Source: Alphaproteobacteria bacterium (GTDB taxonomy: Bacteria > Pseudomonadota > Alphaproteobacteria > Rickettsiales > SXRF01). Taken from it: DNA of 64,000 nucleotides. The notes beneath the pieces are model-generated. The model worked only from the letters and a program-made list of their open reading frames with translations. It had not been told where the DNA came from and ran no database searches. Location: the NCBI GenBank assembly GCA_025360605.1, contig JANYBV010000028.1, positions 101,383 through 165,382 on the forward strand, written 5' to 3'. A program made the position numbers and the translations under genes. This document shows positions 9,651-18,782 of this stretch, piece by piece (within the stretch, counting starts at the first letter, position 1; every line of letters begins with the position of its first letter).

Positions 9651-10366
9651 CCCAGCGCCCTGCCGTTATCATCACGGGGGGAGCAAAACGGGTGGGCGCG
9701 GTACTCACGCGGCATTTTGCTGGCCACGGATACGACATTGCCCTGCATTACCATCAATCGAAGTCCGAAGCAGAATCCCTGCAAAAAGAAATTTTATCAC
9801 TTGGGGTATCGTGCCAGCTGTTTCAGCATGACCTGAACGACATCGCCGGATTATCATCCTTGGTTGCATCCATTTATAAGGCAATGCCGCATGTGAATGC
9901 ACTGGTCAATAACGCATCTTTGTTCGAGCGTGCCACGCTCATGGATACCAGTGAGGCATTGTTCGACCGCCAGTTTACTACGAATTTCAAGGCACCGTTT
10001 TTCCTGACGCAGGCTTTTTCCCTGCATGTGGGCAAGGGATCAATCGTTAACATCCTCGATACCGATATAGTTCAAACGCAAGGCAGTCATTTTGCCTATC
10101 TGCTGTCGAAGAAAATACTGGCGGAATGTACCGTCATGGCCGCGCGTGAGTTGGGGCCGGATATTCGGGTGAACGCGGTGTGCCCGGGCTGCCTGATTCC
10201 GGCGGATGCCGCCGATGAGGCCTATGTTGAAAAGTTAAAAGATACCATTCCGTTAAAAGAACATCCACTACCGCAGGAAGCGGCTGAAGCGGTGTTGTGG
10301 CTGGTTAAGCAGCCGCATATCACGGGGCAGCTGATCTATGTGGATGGGGGCAAGCATGTCCTCTAA
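9647..10366 (+). CDS. short-chain reductase, pteridine reductase type (FolM-like)
   Basis: This NAD(P)H-dependent Rossmann reductase has the N-terminal cofactor loop TGGAKRVG, typical of the FolM/PTR1 branch. The catalytic set looks like Asp138-Tyr151-Lys155: the usual SDR serine is replaced by Asp thirteen residues before Tyr, as in pteridine reductases. It probably reduces dihydrobiopterin- or dihydromonapterin-type pterins. Its gene overlaps folB, which supports a pterin role. The start overlaps the pyrE stop by four bases. Specificity between FolM and other pterin reductases is not provable from sequence alone. Confidence 0.85.
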   Translation: MTQRPAVIITGGAKRVGAVLTRHFAGHGYDIALHYHQSKSEAESLQKEILSLGVSCQLFQHDLNDIAGLSSLVASIYKAMPHVNALVNNASLFERATLMDTSEALFDRQFTTNFKAPFFLTQAFSLHVGKGSIVNILDTDIVQTQGSHFAYLLSKKILAECTVMAARELGPDIRVNAVCPGCLIPADAADEAYVEKLKDTIPLKEHPLPQEAAEAVLWLVKQPHITGQLIYVDGGKHVL

Positions 10367-10745
10367 CCGCTGGCGGGTGTATGTTACCAATCTAGAAACG
10401 TTCCTGCGCATCGGCATTTACGCCGCTGAAAAAAAACCGCAACGCGTGATTGTGAACGCCTCTATCGAGGCGGATTACGCTGTGCGCCCGAAGACGATTG
10501 CCGAGTGCATCAGCTATGAACATGTCTATACGCTGGTCGCACAGGAATGGCCGCAGCGCGGGCATGTGGAATTGCTTGAAACCTATATTGCCGAGCTGCT
10601 GGAATATATTTTTCGTCTCGATGATCGCATTGTCTACGTTAAAGTGAGCCTGTGCAAGCCGGATGTCTTTGCGGAAGCGCAGGCCGTAGGCGTGGAAGCG
10701 CAGTGGACACGCGGCGATTTTGAACGCCTCAAAAGCAAAGACTGA
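10356..10745 (+). CDS. folB: dihydroneopterin aldolase family protein
   Basis: This is a small tunnelling-fold protein of about 129 residues. FolB splits dihydroneopterin into 6-hydroxymethyl-dihydropterin and glycolaldehyde in folate synthesis. Family features are an early LRIGIYAAEK strand-turn, the CISYEHVY region with the pterin-anchoring Glu/Tyr, and the late VKVSLCKPDV strand with a conserved Lys. I chose the ATG at 10356, which overlaps the reductase end by 11 bases; a longer frame from 10338 would begin inside it. Coupling to a pteridine reductase suggests a pterin module. Confidence 0.87.
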   Translation: MSSNRWRVYVTNLETFLRIGIYAAEKKPQRVIVNASIEADYAVRPKTIAECISYEHVYTLVAQEWPQRGHVELLETYIAELLEYIFRLDDRIVYVKVSLCKPDVFAEAQAVGVEAQWTRGDFERLKSKD

Positions 10746-10746
10746 C

Positions 10747-11598
10747 ATGACACTGGTTTCCATCCTTACACCGGCCTATAAGGCGAAAACGCTGATTGCA
10801 CGCGCAGTTCGCAGCGTGCTGGCTCAAACCTATACTGACTGGGAAATGCTTATTGTGTCGGATGATGCTTGTGACTATCAGGCCATTCTGGCGGCCGAGG
10901 GATTGACCGATGCACGCCTCCGCTTTGCTAGCACCGGAGCGGTCGGAAATGGGCCTTCACGCGGACGAAATATAGGCCTTGCGATGTCAAAAGGTGACTA
11001 TATCACCACACTCGATGCCGATGATGAATACCATCCGCTGTATTTGGCCACGATGCTCGAAGCCGCACGTACACACGGTGTGGCCATGGTGTTGCTGGCA
11101 AATAAGCTGAAAGAAGATGGAGAGAAAAAAGCGATCTTTCACTGTCAGGAAATCAACCTGAAGGCCGAGGTTTCATTACTCAAACTGGATGATTATATCA
11201 AAATCAACGGCTGCACCGTCAGCCTGTTCCGTAAGGATCTGGCGTCGCACCGCTACTTCGAGGATATCAGCCATGCGGAAGATTTCTTTTTTGATGTCCG
11301 GTTTTACCAGTGGGTGAATGTCATTCCCGTCATTCATGAAAAATATTATATTTATCATGACAATGCAGATTCCCTGACCAATAAGGTTCGTTCGGATGAT
11401 AAATTTATCGATGATTATAAAAAAGTGATTACACGGCTTGAGGGTGACGACAGCTTACCTGCGCATCTGAAAAACATGTTTCTGGCGCTCTACCATCACC
11501 GCCTGTTTCAGAATTACCTGTATCTCAATGCCAAGGCTAAAGGCCAGTGCGCTGATTTTTTTGATTTTATGGCAAAGTTCCCGCAGTATTTCAGTTAG
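10747..11598 (+). CDS. glycosyltransferase family 2
   Basis: This cytoplasmic GT-A fold transferase would use a nucleotide sugar to extend a surface glycan. The N-terminus is typical (SILTPAYKAKTLIARAVRSVL), followed by the nucleotide-binding VSDDACD and the metal-binding TLDADDEYHP. The acceptor half is not specific enough to name a product. Its ATG lies one base after the folB stop, and its end overlaps the rmlD end on the opposite strand by eight bases. It is short (283 residues) and has no membrane helix. Confidence 0.88.
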   Translation: MTLVSILTPAYKAKTLIARAVRSVLAQTYTDWEMLIVSDDACDYQAILAAEGLTDARLRFASTGAVGNGPSRGRNIGLAMSKGDYITTLDADDEYHPLYLATMLEAARTHGVAMVLLANKLKEDGEKKAIFHCQEINLKAEVSLLKLDDYIKINGCTVSLFRKDLASHRYFEDISHAEDFFFDVRFYQWVNVIPVIHEKYYIYHDNADSLTNKVRSDDKFIDDYKKVITRLEGDDSLPAHLKNMFLALYHHRLFQNYLYLNAKAKGQCADFFDFMAKFPQYFS

Positions 11599-12487
11599 CG
11601 TCCGCTGCAGCAAAACAATCCTTTAAGCCGTCTTCCCACGTTGGCATCACCACGCCAAACACATCACGTGCGCGGCTGCAATCAAGGCGTGAATTCAGCG
11701 GCCTTGGGGCGGGCAAGGGATAAGAGGTGGTGGGAATGGGAGAGAGTGTTTTGCAGGCGAGGTCGGGATTGTGTGCGCGTTCGTGTGCCCAGATTGCACT
11801 GGCAAAGCCGTGCCAGCTGGTTTCGCCGCCGCTGCATAGATGGTAGGTCCCATCAGGAAATTCCGGCGCTGCCAGCGCTTTGTTCACACACTCCATTACC
11901 GCCTTGGCCAGATGCGGCACATAGGTCGGCGCACCCATCTGGTCCGCCACGACATTCAGCTCTTCCTTGCTGCCGAGCAGGCGGCGCATGGTGGTGAAGA
12001 AGTTTTTGCCGGTTGCGTCATACAGCCACGAGGTGCGGAAAATCAGGTAATGTCCGGAATGGTCGGAAGCCAGCACCTCGCCGAGCAATTTGCTGCGGCC
12101 ATAGGAATTCAGGGGTTCCGGTTGGTCGCGTTCATTCCAGCGGTTGCTGCCCGAGCCGTTAAATACATAGTCGCTGGAAAAATGTACCAGCGGAAGTTTG
12201 CGTTCCCTGCACCAGCCCGCCAGCTCGGCCACCGCCGTGGCGTTGATGCGGAAGGCATCGGTTTCACCGGTGGTTTCGCTGAGGTCCACATTTGTGTAGG
12301 CGGCGGTATTGATCACCGCCTTGAAAGAGTGCGTGCCGATTAATGAATCGAGTGTGCCGATAAAATTTTCATCCAGAAAATTGGCCTCATCCGGCCCGAT
12401 GACTCGTGCCTGATCACCCAGCAGCGCACAAAGCGCGTTGGACAATTGCCCACCTTTACCGAGAATGAGCAGGGAGCCTTTACTCAT
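11591..12487 (-). CDS. rmlD: dTDP-4-dehydrorhamnose reductase
   Basis: RmlD reduces dTDP-4-dehydro-L-rhamnose to dTDP-L-rhamnose for surface polysaccharides. The Rossmann loop is [13 protein letters not shown], a divergent GxxGxxG, followed by SSDYVFNG and the catalytic YGRSK (YxxxK). Length is 298 residues, normal for the family. It overlaps rmlA by eight bases and is the last gene of the seven-gene run. With no rmlC beside it, a related dTDP-6-deoxyhexose reductase activity is possible. Confidence 0.92.
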   Translation of the reverse strand: MSKGSLLILGKGGQLSNALCALLGDQARVIGPDEANFLDENFIGTLDSLIGTHSFKAVINTAAYTNVDLSETTGETDAFRINATAVAELAGWCRERKLPLVHFSSDYVFNGSGSNRWNERDQPEPLNSYGRSKLLGEVLASDHSGHYLIFRTSWLYDATGKNFFTTMRRLLGSKEELNVVADQMGAPTYVPHLAKAVMECVNKALAAPEFPDGTYHLCSGGETSWHGFASAIWAHERAHNPDLACKTLSPIPTTSYPLPAPRPLNSRLDCSRARDVFGVVMPTWEDGLKDCFAAADAN

Positions 12488-13346
12488 TGATCACCTGCTG
12501 CAGGTAGCGGCCATAGTCGCTTTTGCCATAGGCAACCGCCAGTTGTTCGCATTGTGTTTTGGTGATGAAACCTTTACGCAGGGCGATTTCTTCAAGGCAG
12601 GCAATTTTCAATCCCTGTCGCGCTTCTACGGTTTGTACGAATTGCGAGGCCGCCAGCAGGGAATCCGGCGTACCGGTATCCAGCCATGCCATGCCACGGC
12701 TTAATAGCTCTACCTTGAGTTTTCCGGCGGACATATAGGCTTTATTGACATCGGTAATTTCCAGTTCGCCGCGCGGGGACGGTTTCAGGGATTTGGCAAT
12801 CGTCACAATATTCGCATCGTAAAAATACAATCCCGTGACCGCGAGGGACGATTTTGGCTGCGCGGGCTTTTCTTCAATCGAGATGGCCTTGCCACCGGCA
12901 TCCATTTCAACCACACCATAACGTTCGGGGTCGCGCACGCGGTAGGCAAACACCATGGCTCCGTCTTTAAGCGTTGATGCCCGTTCAAGGCCGGTGCCCA
13001 GCCCGTGGCCGTAAAAAATATTATCTCCCAGAATCAGGCACACCGGCTGGTTTCCGATAAACGATTCTCCGATGACAAAAGCCTGCGCGATGCCCTCGGG
13101 TTTGGGTTGTTCCATGTAGGACAGATGAATGCCGAGTTTTTTCCCGTCACCCAGCAGTTCGCGCATCAACGGTAAATCACGCGGGGTAGAAATCACCAGA
13201 ATATCACGAATACCCGCCAGCATCAGTGTCGATAGTGGATAATAGAGCATCGGCTTATCGTAAATGGGTAGCATCTGCTTGCTCACCGCTGATGTCATAG
13301 GAGCAAGGCGCGTACCGGAGCCACCTGCCAGAATAATGCCTTTCAT
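12480..13346 (-). CDS. rmlA: glucose-1-phosphate thymidylyltransferase
   Basis: RmlA makes dTDP-glucose from dTTP and glucose-1-phosphate, the entry step to dTDP-sugars. The nucleotide loop [16 protein letters not shown] is at the start, followed by the [10 protein letters not shown] substrate segment, [11 protein letters not shown] (metal-binding Asp) and [16 protein letters not shown]. Length is 288 residues, typical of the short tetrameric form. One base separates it from rmlB. Confidence 0.97.
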   Translation of the reverse strand: MKGIILAGGSGTRLAPMTSAVSKQMLPIYDKPMLYYPLSTLMLAGIRDILVISTPRDLPLMRELLGDGKKLGIHLSYMEQPKPEGIAQAFVIGESFIGNQPVCLILGDNIFYGHGLGTGLERASTLKDGAMVFAYRVRDPERYGVVEMDAGGKAISIEEKPAQPKSSLAVTGLYFYDANIVTIAKSLKPSPRGELEITDVNKAYMSAGKLKVELLSRGMAWLDTGTPDSLLAASQFVQTVEARQGLKIACLEEIALRKGFITKTQCEQLAVAYGKSDYGRYLQQVINE

Positions 13347-13347
13347 A

Positions 13348-14388
13348 TTATTTCCTCTGTGCCTTCTGCTTAATCATATTGCGCCATGCCTCATTTGCCA
13401 GATACCAGTCGACGGTGGCTTCAATGCCCTGCTGAATCTGGAACTTACGTTTAAAACCGAGCATGCGCATGGCTTTGCTGTCGTCGATGGCGTAGCGGCG
13501 GTCATGACCGAGGCGGTCGGTGACAAATACGATCTGGTCGGCGTAGCTTCCAGTGGATTTAGGGCGTTTTTTATCGAGCAACGTGCATATCTGATGCACC
13601 AGCGACAGGTTATCGCTTTCAGCGTTGCCGCCAAAATCATACACACCGCCGGCCATACCCTGTTCCAGTGCCAGCCACAAGCCGTTACAGTGATCTTCAA
13701 CGTGGATCCAGTCGCGGATATTTTTCCCGTCGCCATACACCGGCAGGGATTCGCCGTTAATGGCGCAGAAGATCATGTGGGGGATGAGCTTTTCCGGATG
13801 CTGGCGCGGGCCATAATTATTGGTGCAGTGGGTGGTGATGGTGGCTAACCCATAGGTTTCATACCATGCGCGCACCAGATGATCGCTCGCCGCTTTCGAT
13901 GCTGAATAAGGGGAATTCGGACGCATGGGTGACGCTTCGCTGAATTTTCCGGTCGGGCCGAGTGAACCGTAGACTTCATCGGTAGAGATGTGCAGAAAAC
14001 GAAAGCGTGGTTTTTGCGCATCAGGCAGAGTACTGACATAAGAGCGCGTCGCTTCCAGCAGTTCGAACGTACCTTTGATATTAGTGTCGATGAAAGCACT
14101 GGGGCCGGTGATCGAATTATCGACATGTGACTCGGCGGCAAAATTAATCAGGCTATCAATCGCGTATTCACGCAGCAGTTGGCTAACTAAAGGGCGATCT
14201 AAAATAGAGCCTTCCACCAGCTTCCAGCTTCCACCCTTGGGTGAGTCAGGTATCCAGTTGAGGTTTTCGCGGTCACCGGCATAGGTGAGTGCATCCAGCA
14301 CAATAACGCGGTGGCCGCGCGCCACGGCCTGCCCGACAAAATTACTGCCAATGAAGCCTGCACCGCCTGTGATAAGAAGATTGGACAT
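13348..14388 (-). CDS. rmlB: dTDP-glucose 4,6-dehydratase
   Basis: RmlB converts dTDP-glucose to dTDP-4-keto-6-deoxyglucose with bound NAD. The N-terminal Rossmann loop is [13 protein letters not shown]. The active site follows as HISTDEVYG (Thr-Asp-Glu) and YSASKAASD (YxxxK), with [14 protein letters not shown] for substrate binding. Length is 346 residues. It starts two bases after the tonB stop, so the nucleotide-sugar genes are transcribed as an extension of the TonB-system genes. Confidence 0.97.
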   Translation of the reverse strand: MSNLLITGGAGFIGSNFVGQAVARGHRVIVLDALTYAGDRENLNWIPDSPKGGSWKLVEGSILDRPLVSQLLREYAIDSLINFAAESHVDNSITGPSAFIDTNIKGTFELLEATRSYVSTLPDAQKPRFRFLHISTDEVYGSLGPTGKFSEASPMRPNSPYSASKAASDHLVRAWYETYGLATITTHCTNNYGPRQHPEKLIPHMIFCAINGESLPVYGDGKNIRDWIHVEDHCNGLWLALEQGMAGGVYDFGGNAESDNLSLVHQICTLLDKKRPKSTGSYADQIVFVTDRLGHDRRYAIDDSKAMRMLGFKRKFQIQQGIEATVDWYLANEAWRNMIKQKAQRK

Positions 14389-14390
14389 TG

Positions 14391-15290
14391 TTATTGCAGA
14401 TGGAAATTAACCGGAATCAGGAACTCAATCAGGTCACCCGGTGGGTAGTCATTGGGAACGGAAGGCACCGGATTGGCGCGTTTGACCATATCGATGGCGG
14501 CCTTATCCAGCACCTGATATCCGGTAGAGCGTTCAAGAATATAATAGCGGATGGTGCCCTGACGGTCGATGCGGATGCGAACAACGGTTTCACCCTGCAT
14601 TCCTTGGCTGCGCGCTTCATCGGGATATTTTTTGAATTTTTCAATCCACAGCGATATAAGTTGTTCATAGCGCGACATCATTTCGGCTTCTTTGGCGCTG
14701 CTATTGCCAAGAATAGCACCGTTGCCTTTGGCGCTTGGCGCTTGCATCGCATTCGTGCGTACAAATTGTTTGGCAATGGTCGAGAGTTTGCGAGCCGATT
14801 CTGCCACGGCGTTAGCGGCATCAGGGTTGGGAACAGACATGGCTTTTTCAAATGCCTTGGACGCGCTGTCCTTATCGGCGGTGATAGCTTTTTCCATCGT
14901 GGTCATGACGGATTTGGTGCGTTCCTGTTGCTCAGGAGCGGCATCATGGGCCACTTTATTGATAGCGCTTTCAACGGTATTTTTATTGTCACTTTCCGGT
15001 TGTAGGGGTTTTTGTTCCTCTGCCGTCAGTGGTTCGCCGTCCCCCAGCTTAATCGAAAGCGCCCGCACGGGAATGTCGATGACTTCCGTCGTCGGCATCA
15101 GATGCCACGCATACACACCGATCATGTGAATGGCCACCGCAGCAGCCAGCGTCAGGGTAAAATATTTATCATCGAGATATTCGGTTGCTTTGGGCGTATT
15201 TGCTGTACCCGCAGTGCGCAATTGCGGTATATGGCGTTTTAATGATGTGAGTGCGGTAGTGAATTTTCCAGCCAGCTCTTTATTCCACAT
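14391..15290 (-). CDS. tonB: TonB family energy transducer
   Basis: This inner-membrane anchored periplasm-spanning protein has a cytoplasmic N-terminus of about 45 residues, one membrane helix (about 44-66), a long charged linker of about 130 residues, and a C-terminal TonB domain. The domain reads YPDEARSQGMQGETVVRIRI, then TGYQVLDKAAIDMVKRANP. It would receive proton-driven motion from the ExbB/ExbD genes directly upstream and act on outer-membrane receptors. It overlaps the second exbD by 11 bases. The linker is not the usual Pro-Glu/Pro-Lys rod, and a TolA-like role remains possible. Confidence 0.88.
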   Translation of the reverse strand: MWNKELAGKFTTALTSLKRHIPQLRTAGTANTPKATEYLDDKYFTLTLAAAVAIHMIGVYAWHLMPTTEVIDIPVRALSIKLGDGEPLTAEEQKPLQPESDNKNTVESAINKVAHDAAPEQQERTKSVMTTMEKAITADKDSASKAFEKAMSVPNPDAANAVAESARKLSTIAKQFVRTNAMQAPSAKGNGAILGNSSAKEAEMMSRYEQLISLWIEKFKKYPDEARSQGMQGETVVRIRIDRQGTIRYYILERSTGYQVLDKAAIDMVKRANPVPSVPNDYPPGDLIEFLIPVNFHLQ

Positions 15291-15699
15291 GCAGCTGCGC
15301 CTTCGATTGGGTTACCACCGAGAGGTTTTTACCACCGGCGGCTTTAATAGCATCCATCACCTCGATCATGCGGTTAGCCGATACGGTAGCGTCCGCTTTG
15401 ATGGTCACCACTTTATTGGGGTTGGCCTGCAAATCGGGAGCCAGCATTTTTTGCATTTCTTCCATCGGCACGATGTCGTCACCGACGATGATTTCCTCAT
15501 GGCGTCCAAGCAGAATCACCACATGTCCTTCATCCATCAACTTGCCACTCTGTGCTACCGGCGGGTCTACAGGAATGATTTCGAATTTTTCAATCGAGCC
15601 AGCCACCATAAAGAAAATGAGCAGAAACATCGACACGTCGATCAGCGGAATCAGGCTGATTTCAATTTTTTTCCGTGGTATCCGCTCAAATTCCATCAT
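15280..15699 (-). CDS. exbD: ExbD/TolR family protein (second copy)
   Basis: This is a single-pass inner-membrane protein of the proton channel that energises TonB or TolA. The membrane helix carries the proton-binding Asp (PLIDVSMFLLIFFM), and the periplasmic domain ends with the usual VMDAIKAAGG helix. I chose the ATG pair at 15699/15696; the open frame begins further upstream inside the first exbD. It shares the MMEFER start with the gene before it, so the two are paralogues. It overlaps tonB by 11 bases. Confidence 0.92.
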   Translation of the reverse strand: MMEFERIPRKKIEISLIPLIDVSMFLLIFFMVAGSIEKFEIIPVDPPVAQSGKLMDEGHVVILLGRHEEIIVGDDIVPMEEMQKMLAPDLQANPNKVVTIKADATVSANRMIEVMDAIKAAGGKNLSVVTQSKAQLHVE

Positions 15700-15707
15700 A
15701 CTCGCAC

Positions 15708-16157
15708 CTATTGGATAATAACGGGTTTGGCGGGCTCGCGGGCAGCAGCCGGAGCCGCTTCCCACTTGCGGACGAACAGGCTCTTGCCACCCGCCAGCGA
15801 AATCTTGTCCATGATGCCGACTAGCTGCTGCATGGACACGCCCTCGGCGGTCAGCAGCATCACCTTGGTGTTGGCATCCTTGTCGAACATACGTTTCATA
15901 GATTCATTCAGCTCGTCGGAATCGAGCTTGCGGGTGCCCAGTAGCATATCGCCATTGGCCTGAATGAACAGATGTACCACCTCACTTTTATCGGCGGCTT
16001 TATTGCTGACGGAAGGCAGGTTCAGCTCCAGCGATTCAATGCGCATAAAGGTGGTGGTGAGCATAAAGAAGATGATGAGGATGAACATGATATCAATCAT
16101 CGGCGTGAGCTGCAGATTCTTGACTCGGCGGCGTCTAGTGCGTTCAAACTCCATCAT
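15708..16157 (-). CDS. exbD: ExbD/TolR family protein (first copy)
   Basis: This has a single membrane helix with the proton-relay Asp (TPMIDIMFILIIFFM) and a periplasmic domain with the MDKISLAGG terminal helix. A basic cytoplasmic start (RTRRRRVKN) orients the N-terminus inside. At 149 residues it has a short extra Ala/Pro tail compared with the second copy. Two different ExbD proteins with one ExbB are also seen in other systems, such as the Myxococcus gliding motor (AglR-AglQ-AglS). They may form a hetero-dimer. Confidence 0.92.
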   Translation of the reverse strand: MMEFERTRRRRVKNLQLTPMIDIMFILIIFFMLTTTFMRIESLELNLPSVSNKAADKSEVVHLFIQANGDMLLGTRKLDSDELNESMKRMFDKDANTKVMLLTAEGVSMQQLVGIMDKISLAGGKSLFVRKWEAAPAAAREPAKPVIIQ

Positions 16158-16176
16158 CAGGCTCCAAGCTTACGGA

Positions 16177-17007
16177 TCAGGTGGCGTTGGTGTATTTAGG
16201 TGAAAGCAAATGCAGGGTCGATGTTTTCTGGGGGCTGTTGCGACGCTGGGTTTCAGCCCATTCTTCTGCTTCGTCACGTTTTTTGCGATCTTCATCTTCG
16301 CGCATTTTGCGCTCGTTTTCTTCGGTAACACGCTTTTGCTGTTCGGCGCGGCGTGACTCTTCGATAGCCAATGCACGTTCGTTACGGCGGAACTCGTCTT
16401 CAAGCGCAAGAATCTGCACCGAAACGTCTTTCATGGTGGCGCGGATTTTTTCAATCACACCGTCCAGCAGGTAATGGGCGGCGAGGGCAGGGATAGCAAC
16501 GGCCAGACCACCTGCGGTGGTGAGCAACGCTTCCCAGATGCCGCCGGCGAGAATGGTGGGGTCAACGCGTGTACCCGACAGGCTGAGTTTGGAGAACGAC
16601 CCGATCATACCGATCACGGTGCCGAGCAGGCCCATGAGCGGAGCGACGCTGGCGGTCATTTCCAGACCACGCAGGTGCGATTCGAGGTAGCGCAGGTCGC
16701 TGGAGCCGACGCGCATGATTTCCGCTTCTTTGCTTTTTTGCGACATTTCGCGGTTAGCGACGCATTCAAAGGTTATGCGCATGATGCGGGCGATAGGACC
16801 TTTGGTGCCAGCGAGTGTTTTGGTGGCGCGAGTGCGGTCACCCTGTTTGATTTCACGGAGCGCCGGTTCGATGAAGCTATGATCAAAGACGTTGGCCTTG
16901 CGGAATTGGAGGACTTTGAAAATGACGACGGCAACGGCATACACCGAAAGCATCGCCAGCCCGTACATAACAACGCCACCCTTTTGAAAAATCATAATTT
17001 CAGGCAT
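16177..17007 (-). CDS. exbB: ExbB/TolQ/MotA-type proton channel
   Basis: This three-helix inner-membrane channel forms pentamers around ExbD. Helices are at about 12-31, 118-138 (VAPLMGLLGTVIGMIGSF) and 153-186 (GIWEALLTTAGGLAVAIPALAAHYLL); the last two hold the family signature. After residue 200 comes an unusual tail of about 70 residues, extremely rich in Glu/Arg/Lys and predicted to be a coiled coil, ending in a short non-charged segment. It is the promoter-proximal gene of exbB-exbD-exbD-tonB-rmlB-rmlA-rmlD and is divergent from a glycosyltransferase. Confidence 0.93.
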   Translation of the reverse strand: MPEIMIFQKGGVVMYGLAMLSVYAVAVVIFKVLQFRKANVFDHSFIEPALREIKQGDRTRATKTLAGTKGPIARIMRITFECVANREMSQKSKEAEIMRVGSSDLRYLESHLRGLEMTASVAPLMGLLGTVIGMIGSFSKLSLSGTRVDPTILAGGIWEALLTTAGGLAVAIPALAAHYLLDGVIEKIRATMKDVSVQILALEDEFRRNERALAIEESRRAEQQKRVTEENERKMREDEDRKKRDEAEEWAETQRRNSPQKTSTLHLLSPKYTNAT

Positions 17008-17173
17008 ATCCGATCATCCTCCCACAAAGGCTATTTTTTATTATTCCCACATTTTTACTACCCCGAAGCGCTCCGGTCTAGTGTTATGTTTAATGCTTTG
17101 TTCACAATTTTTTGCTAAACGTTACCATGACAGAAACCGCCTGAAAAATAGAACGAAACGAACGTCCATCATC

Positions 17174-18118
17174 ATGACTTCAGCTCCGCCGCCATTACTG
17201 AGTATTGTCATTCCTATGTACAACGAGGAAGCGGGAATGCAGTTGCTTTTTGACAAGCTGCTGCCGGTGTTGGCTTCGCTCACGCAACACTGGGATATCA
17301 TCTGCATTAATGATGGCAGCAAGGATAATACGCTTGCCCAGTTAAAGGCGTGGCATGAACGCGAGCCGCGCATCAAAATGATTTCCCTGTCGCGTAATTT
17401 TGGCAAGGAAGCGGCACTCACGGCCGGACTGAATTACGCCTACGGGCAAGCCGTCATTCCTTTCGATGCCGATTTGCAGGATCCGCCGGAGCTGATTCCG
17501 CAGATGGTGGAGCAGTGGAGGCAGGGTTTTAAAGTGGTGTTGGCGACACGCAAACACCGCCTCGGCGAAGGGATGTTCAAGCGCGGCACGGCGTGGGCGT
17601 TTTACCGGCTGATGACTAAAGTGACAGCGATCAATATTCCCAGCAATACCGGTGATTTCCGCCTGATGGACCAGCAGGTAATCGAGGTGTTGCGGTTATT
17701 GCCCGAGCGCACACGTTTCATGAAGGGCTTATTCGCATGGGTCGGGTTTTCCACGACGCAGGTGTATTTCGACCGTGCGCCGCGTGCGGTAGGCGAACCG
17801 AAGCAAAGCATCAGCAAATTGTGGCGTTTGGCCAAAGATGGTATTTTTTCATTCACCACCTTGCCGTTACGTTTCACCACCTATCTCGGGGTTCTTATTT
17901 CCACACTGGCATTCAGCTATGCGGGATGGTTGCTCTGGCGCACTGTTGTGCATGGGGTAGATACCCCCGGTTATGCGTCGCTGATGGCGGCAGTGTTGTG
18001 CATGGGTGGTGTGCAGCTGATCTGTCTTGGAATCATCGGCGAATATCTGGGGCGCATTTACCGTGAATCCAAAAAGCGTCCGCTGTATATTGTCGAAGAA
18101 GCCGCCGGCATCGCCTAG
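17174..18118 (+). CDS. polyprenyl-phosphate glycosyltransferase (GtrB/ArnC/DPM1 type)
   Basis: This GT2 enzyme has a cytoplasmic GT-A domain followed by two membrane helices (about 235-260 and 270-295). It likely transfers a sugar from a nucleotide donor to undecaprenyl or decaprenyl phosphate. Motifs are IVIPMYNEEAG, CINDGSKDNT, the metal-binding PFDADLQDPPELIP, and the QxxRW-like FMKGLFAWVGF region. I chose the ATG at 17174; the longer frame from 17081 begins with an implausible basic stretch. It could feed any of the GT-C type transferases found elsewhere in the window. Confidence 0.92.
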   Translation: MTSAPPPLLSIVIPMYNEEAGMQLLFDKLLPVLASLTQHWDIICINDGSKDNTLAQLKAWHEREPRIKMISLSRNFGKEAALTAGLNYAYGQAVIPFDADLQDPPELIPQMVEQWRQGFKVVLATRKHRLGEGMFKRGTAWAFYRLMTKVTAINIPSNTGDFRLMDQQVIEVLRLLPERTRFMKGLFAWVGFSTTQVYFDRAPRAVGEPKQSISKLWRLAKDGIFSFTTLPLRFTTYLGVLISTLAFSYAGWLLWRTVVHGVDTPGYASLMAAVLCMGGVQLICLGIIGEYLGRIYRESKKRPLYIVEEAAGIA

Positions 18119-18137
18119 GAATGCTCTAGCGGTATAG

Positions 18138-18482
18138 TTAGCGCCCGCGTGCCCGATCGGCCATATCCTCACCAATTTCGTTGGCGATGACACGGCTTTT
18201 GCGTTGAATCATAATATTGTCATTATTGACGTTGGTGATAAATACCTGCTTCGCGGCCTCGATATCGCGGTAAGGGGCGTTTTCCGTGTTGTAGGCATCG
18301 GCAATATCGCGAACCAGCGTTGCGATATGTGCCCTAAGGTTATCCGCGTAATCCGAAAACTGCCTATGCACCAACGACTCCTGCATCAATGTGATGAGGC
18401 CGGCGGTTTCATCCTGTGAAAAAACAGGGGTTTTCTTAAGGCGTTTGATTTTTTTGGTGGCGGTACTGGGCTCGTCGGACAT
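18138..18482 (-). CDS. hypothetical protein, 114 aa
   Basis: I do not recognise this small soluble protein. It has a basic N-terminus (KKIKRLKKTP) and long helical stretches, with no cysteine. The ATG at 18482 fits better than the longer frame from 18530, which would add an unrelated hydrophobic start. It converges on the glycosyltransferase, with 19 bases between stops. An AT-rich 13-bp inverted repeat lies 58 bases upstream of the start and may regulate it. Confidence 0.6.
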   Translation of the reverse strand: MSDEPSTATKKIKRLKKTPVFSQDETAGLITLMQESLVHRQFSDYADNLRAHIATLVRDIADAYNTENAPYRDIEAAKQVFITNVNNDNIMIQRKSRVIANEIGEDMADRARGR

Positions 18483-18539
18483 AGTGCGGATCCTGATTTT
18501 GAACAGGCTTACAGTATAGCAGGTAGGCATTAATAGAGT

Positions 18540-18580
18540 AATCTTATTTAATATATTGAATTAGTTCATTAAATAAGATT
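18540..18580. repeat. 13-bp AT-rich inverted repeat
   Basis: AATCTTATTTAAT (18540-18552) and ATTAAATAAGATT (18568-18580) are perfect complements across a 15-base spacer. No GC clamp or adjoining T-run is present, so it looks more like an operator or a weak bidirectional terminator than a strong one. It lies in the 300-base gene-free gap between the hypothetical gene at 18482 and the small lipoprotein gene at 18783. Confidence 0.6.
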
Positions 18581-18710
18581 TATGCGTATCGCCACCCTTA
18601 AATAGTACACATATCTCTGAGCTGTGTAAGAGGTATCCGGTTCTTGCACCTGATACTGCGCGGATACAAGGTAACACCATAAAAATGTTCCTATTATTTA
18701 CCAATTTTTA

Positions 18711-18725
18711 TTAATTAGTTAACGT
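18711..18725. repeat. 15-bp direct repeat, left copy
   Basis: TTAATTAGTTAACGT here is repeated exactly at 18969-18983. The two copies bracket the small lipoprotein gene 58 bases before its start and 16 bases after its stop. The function is unknown. Confidence 0.6.
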
Positions 18726-18782
18726 GAAATTCATTCCGGTACCGTACCATGTAATGGTAAGTATCGAGAAGGGATGGCTGTT

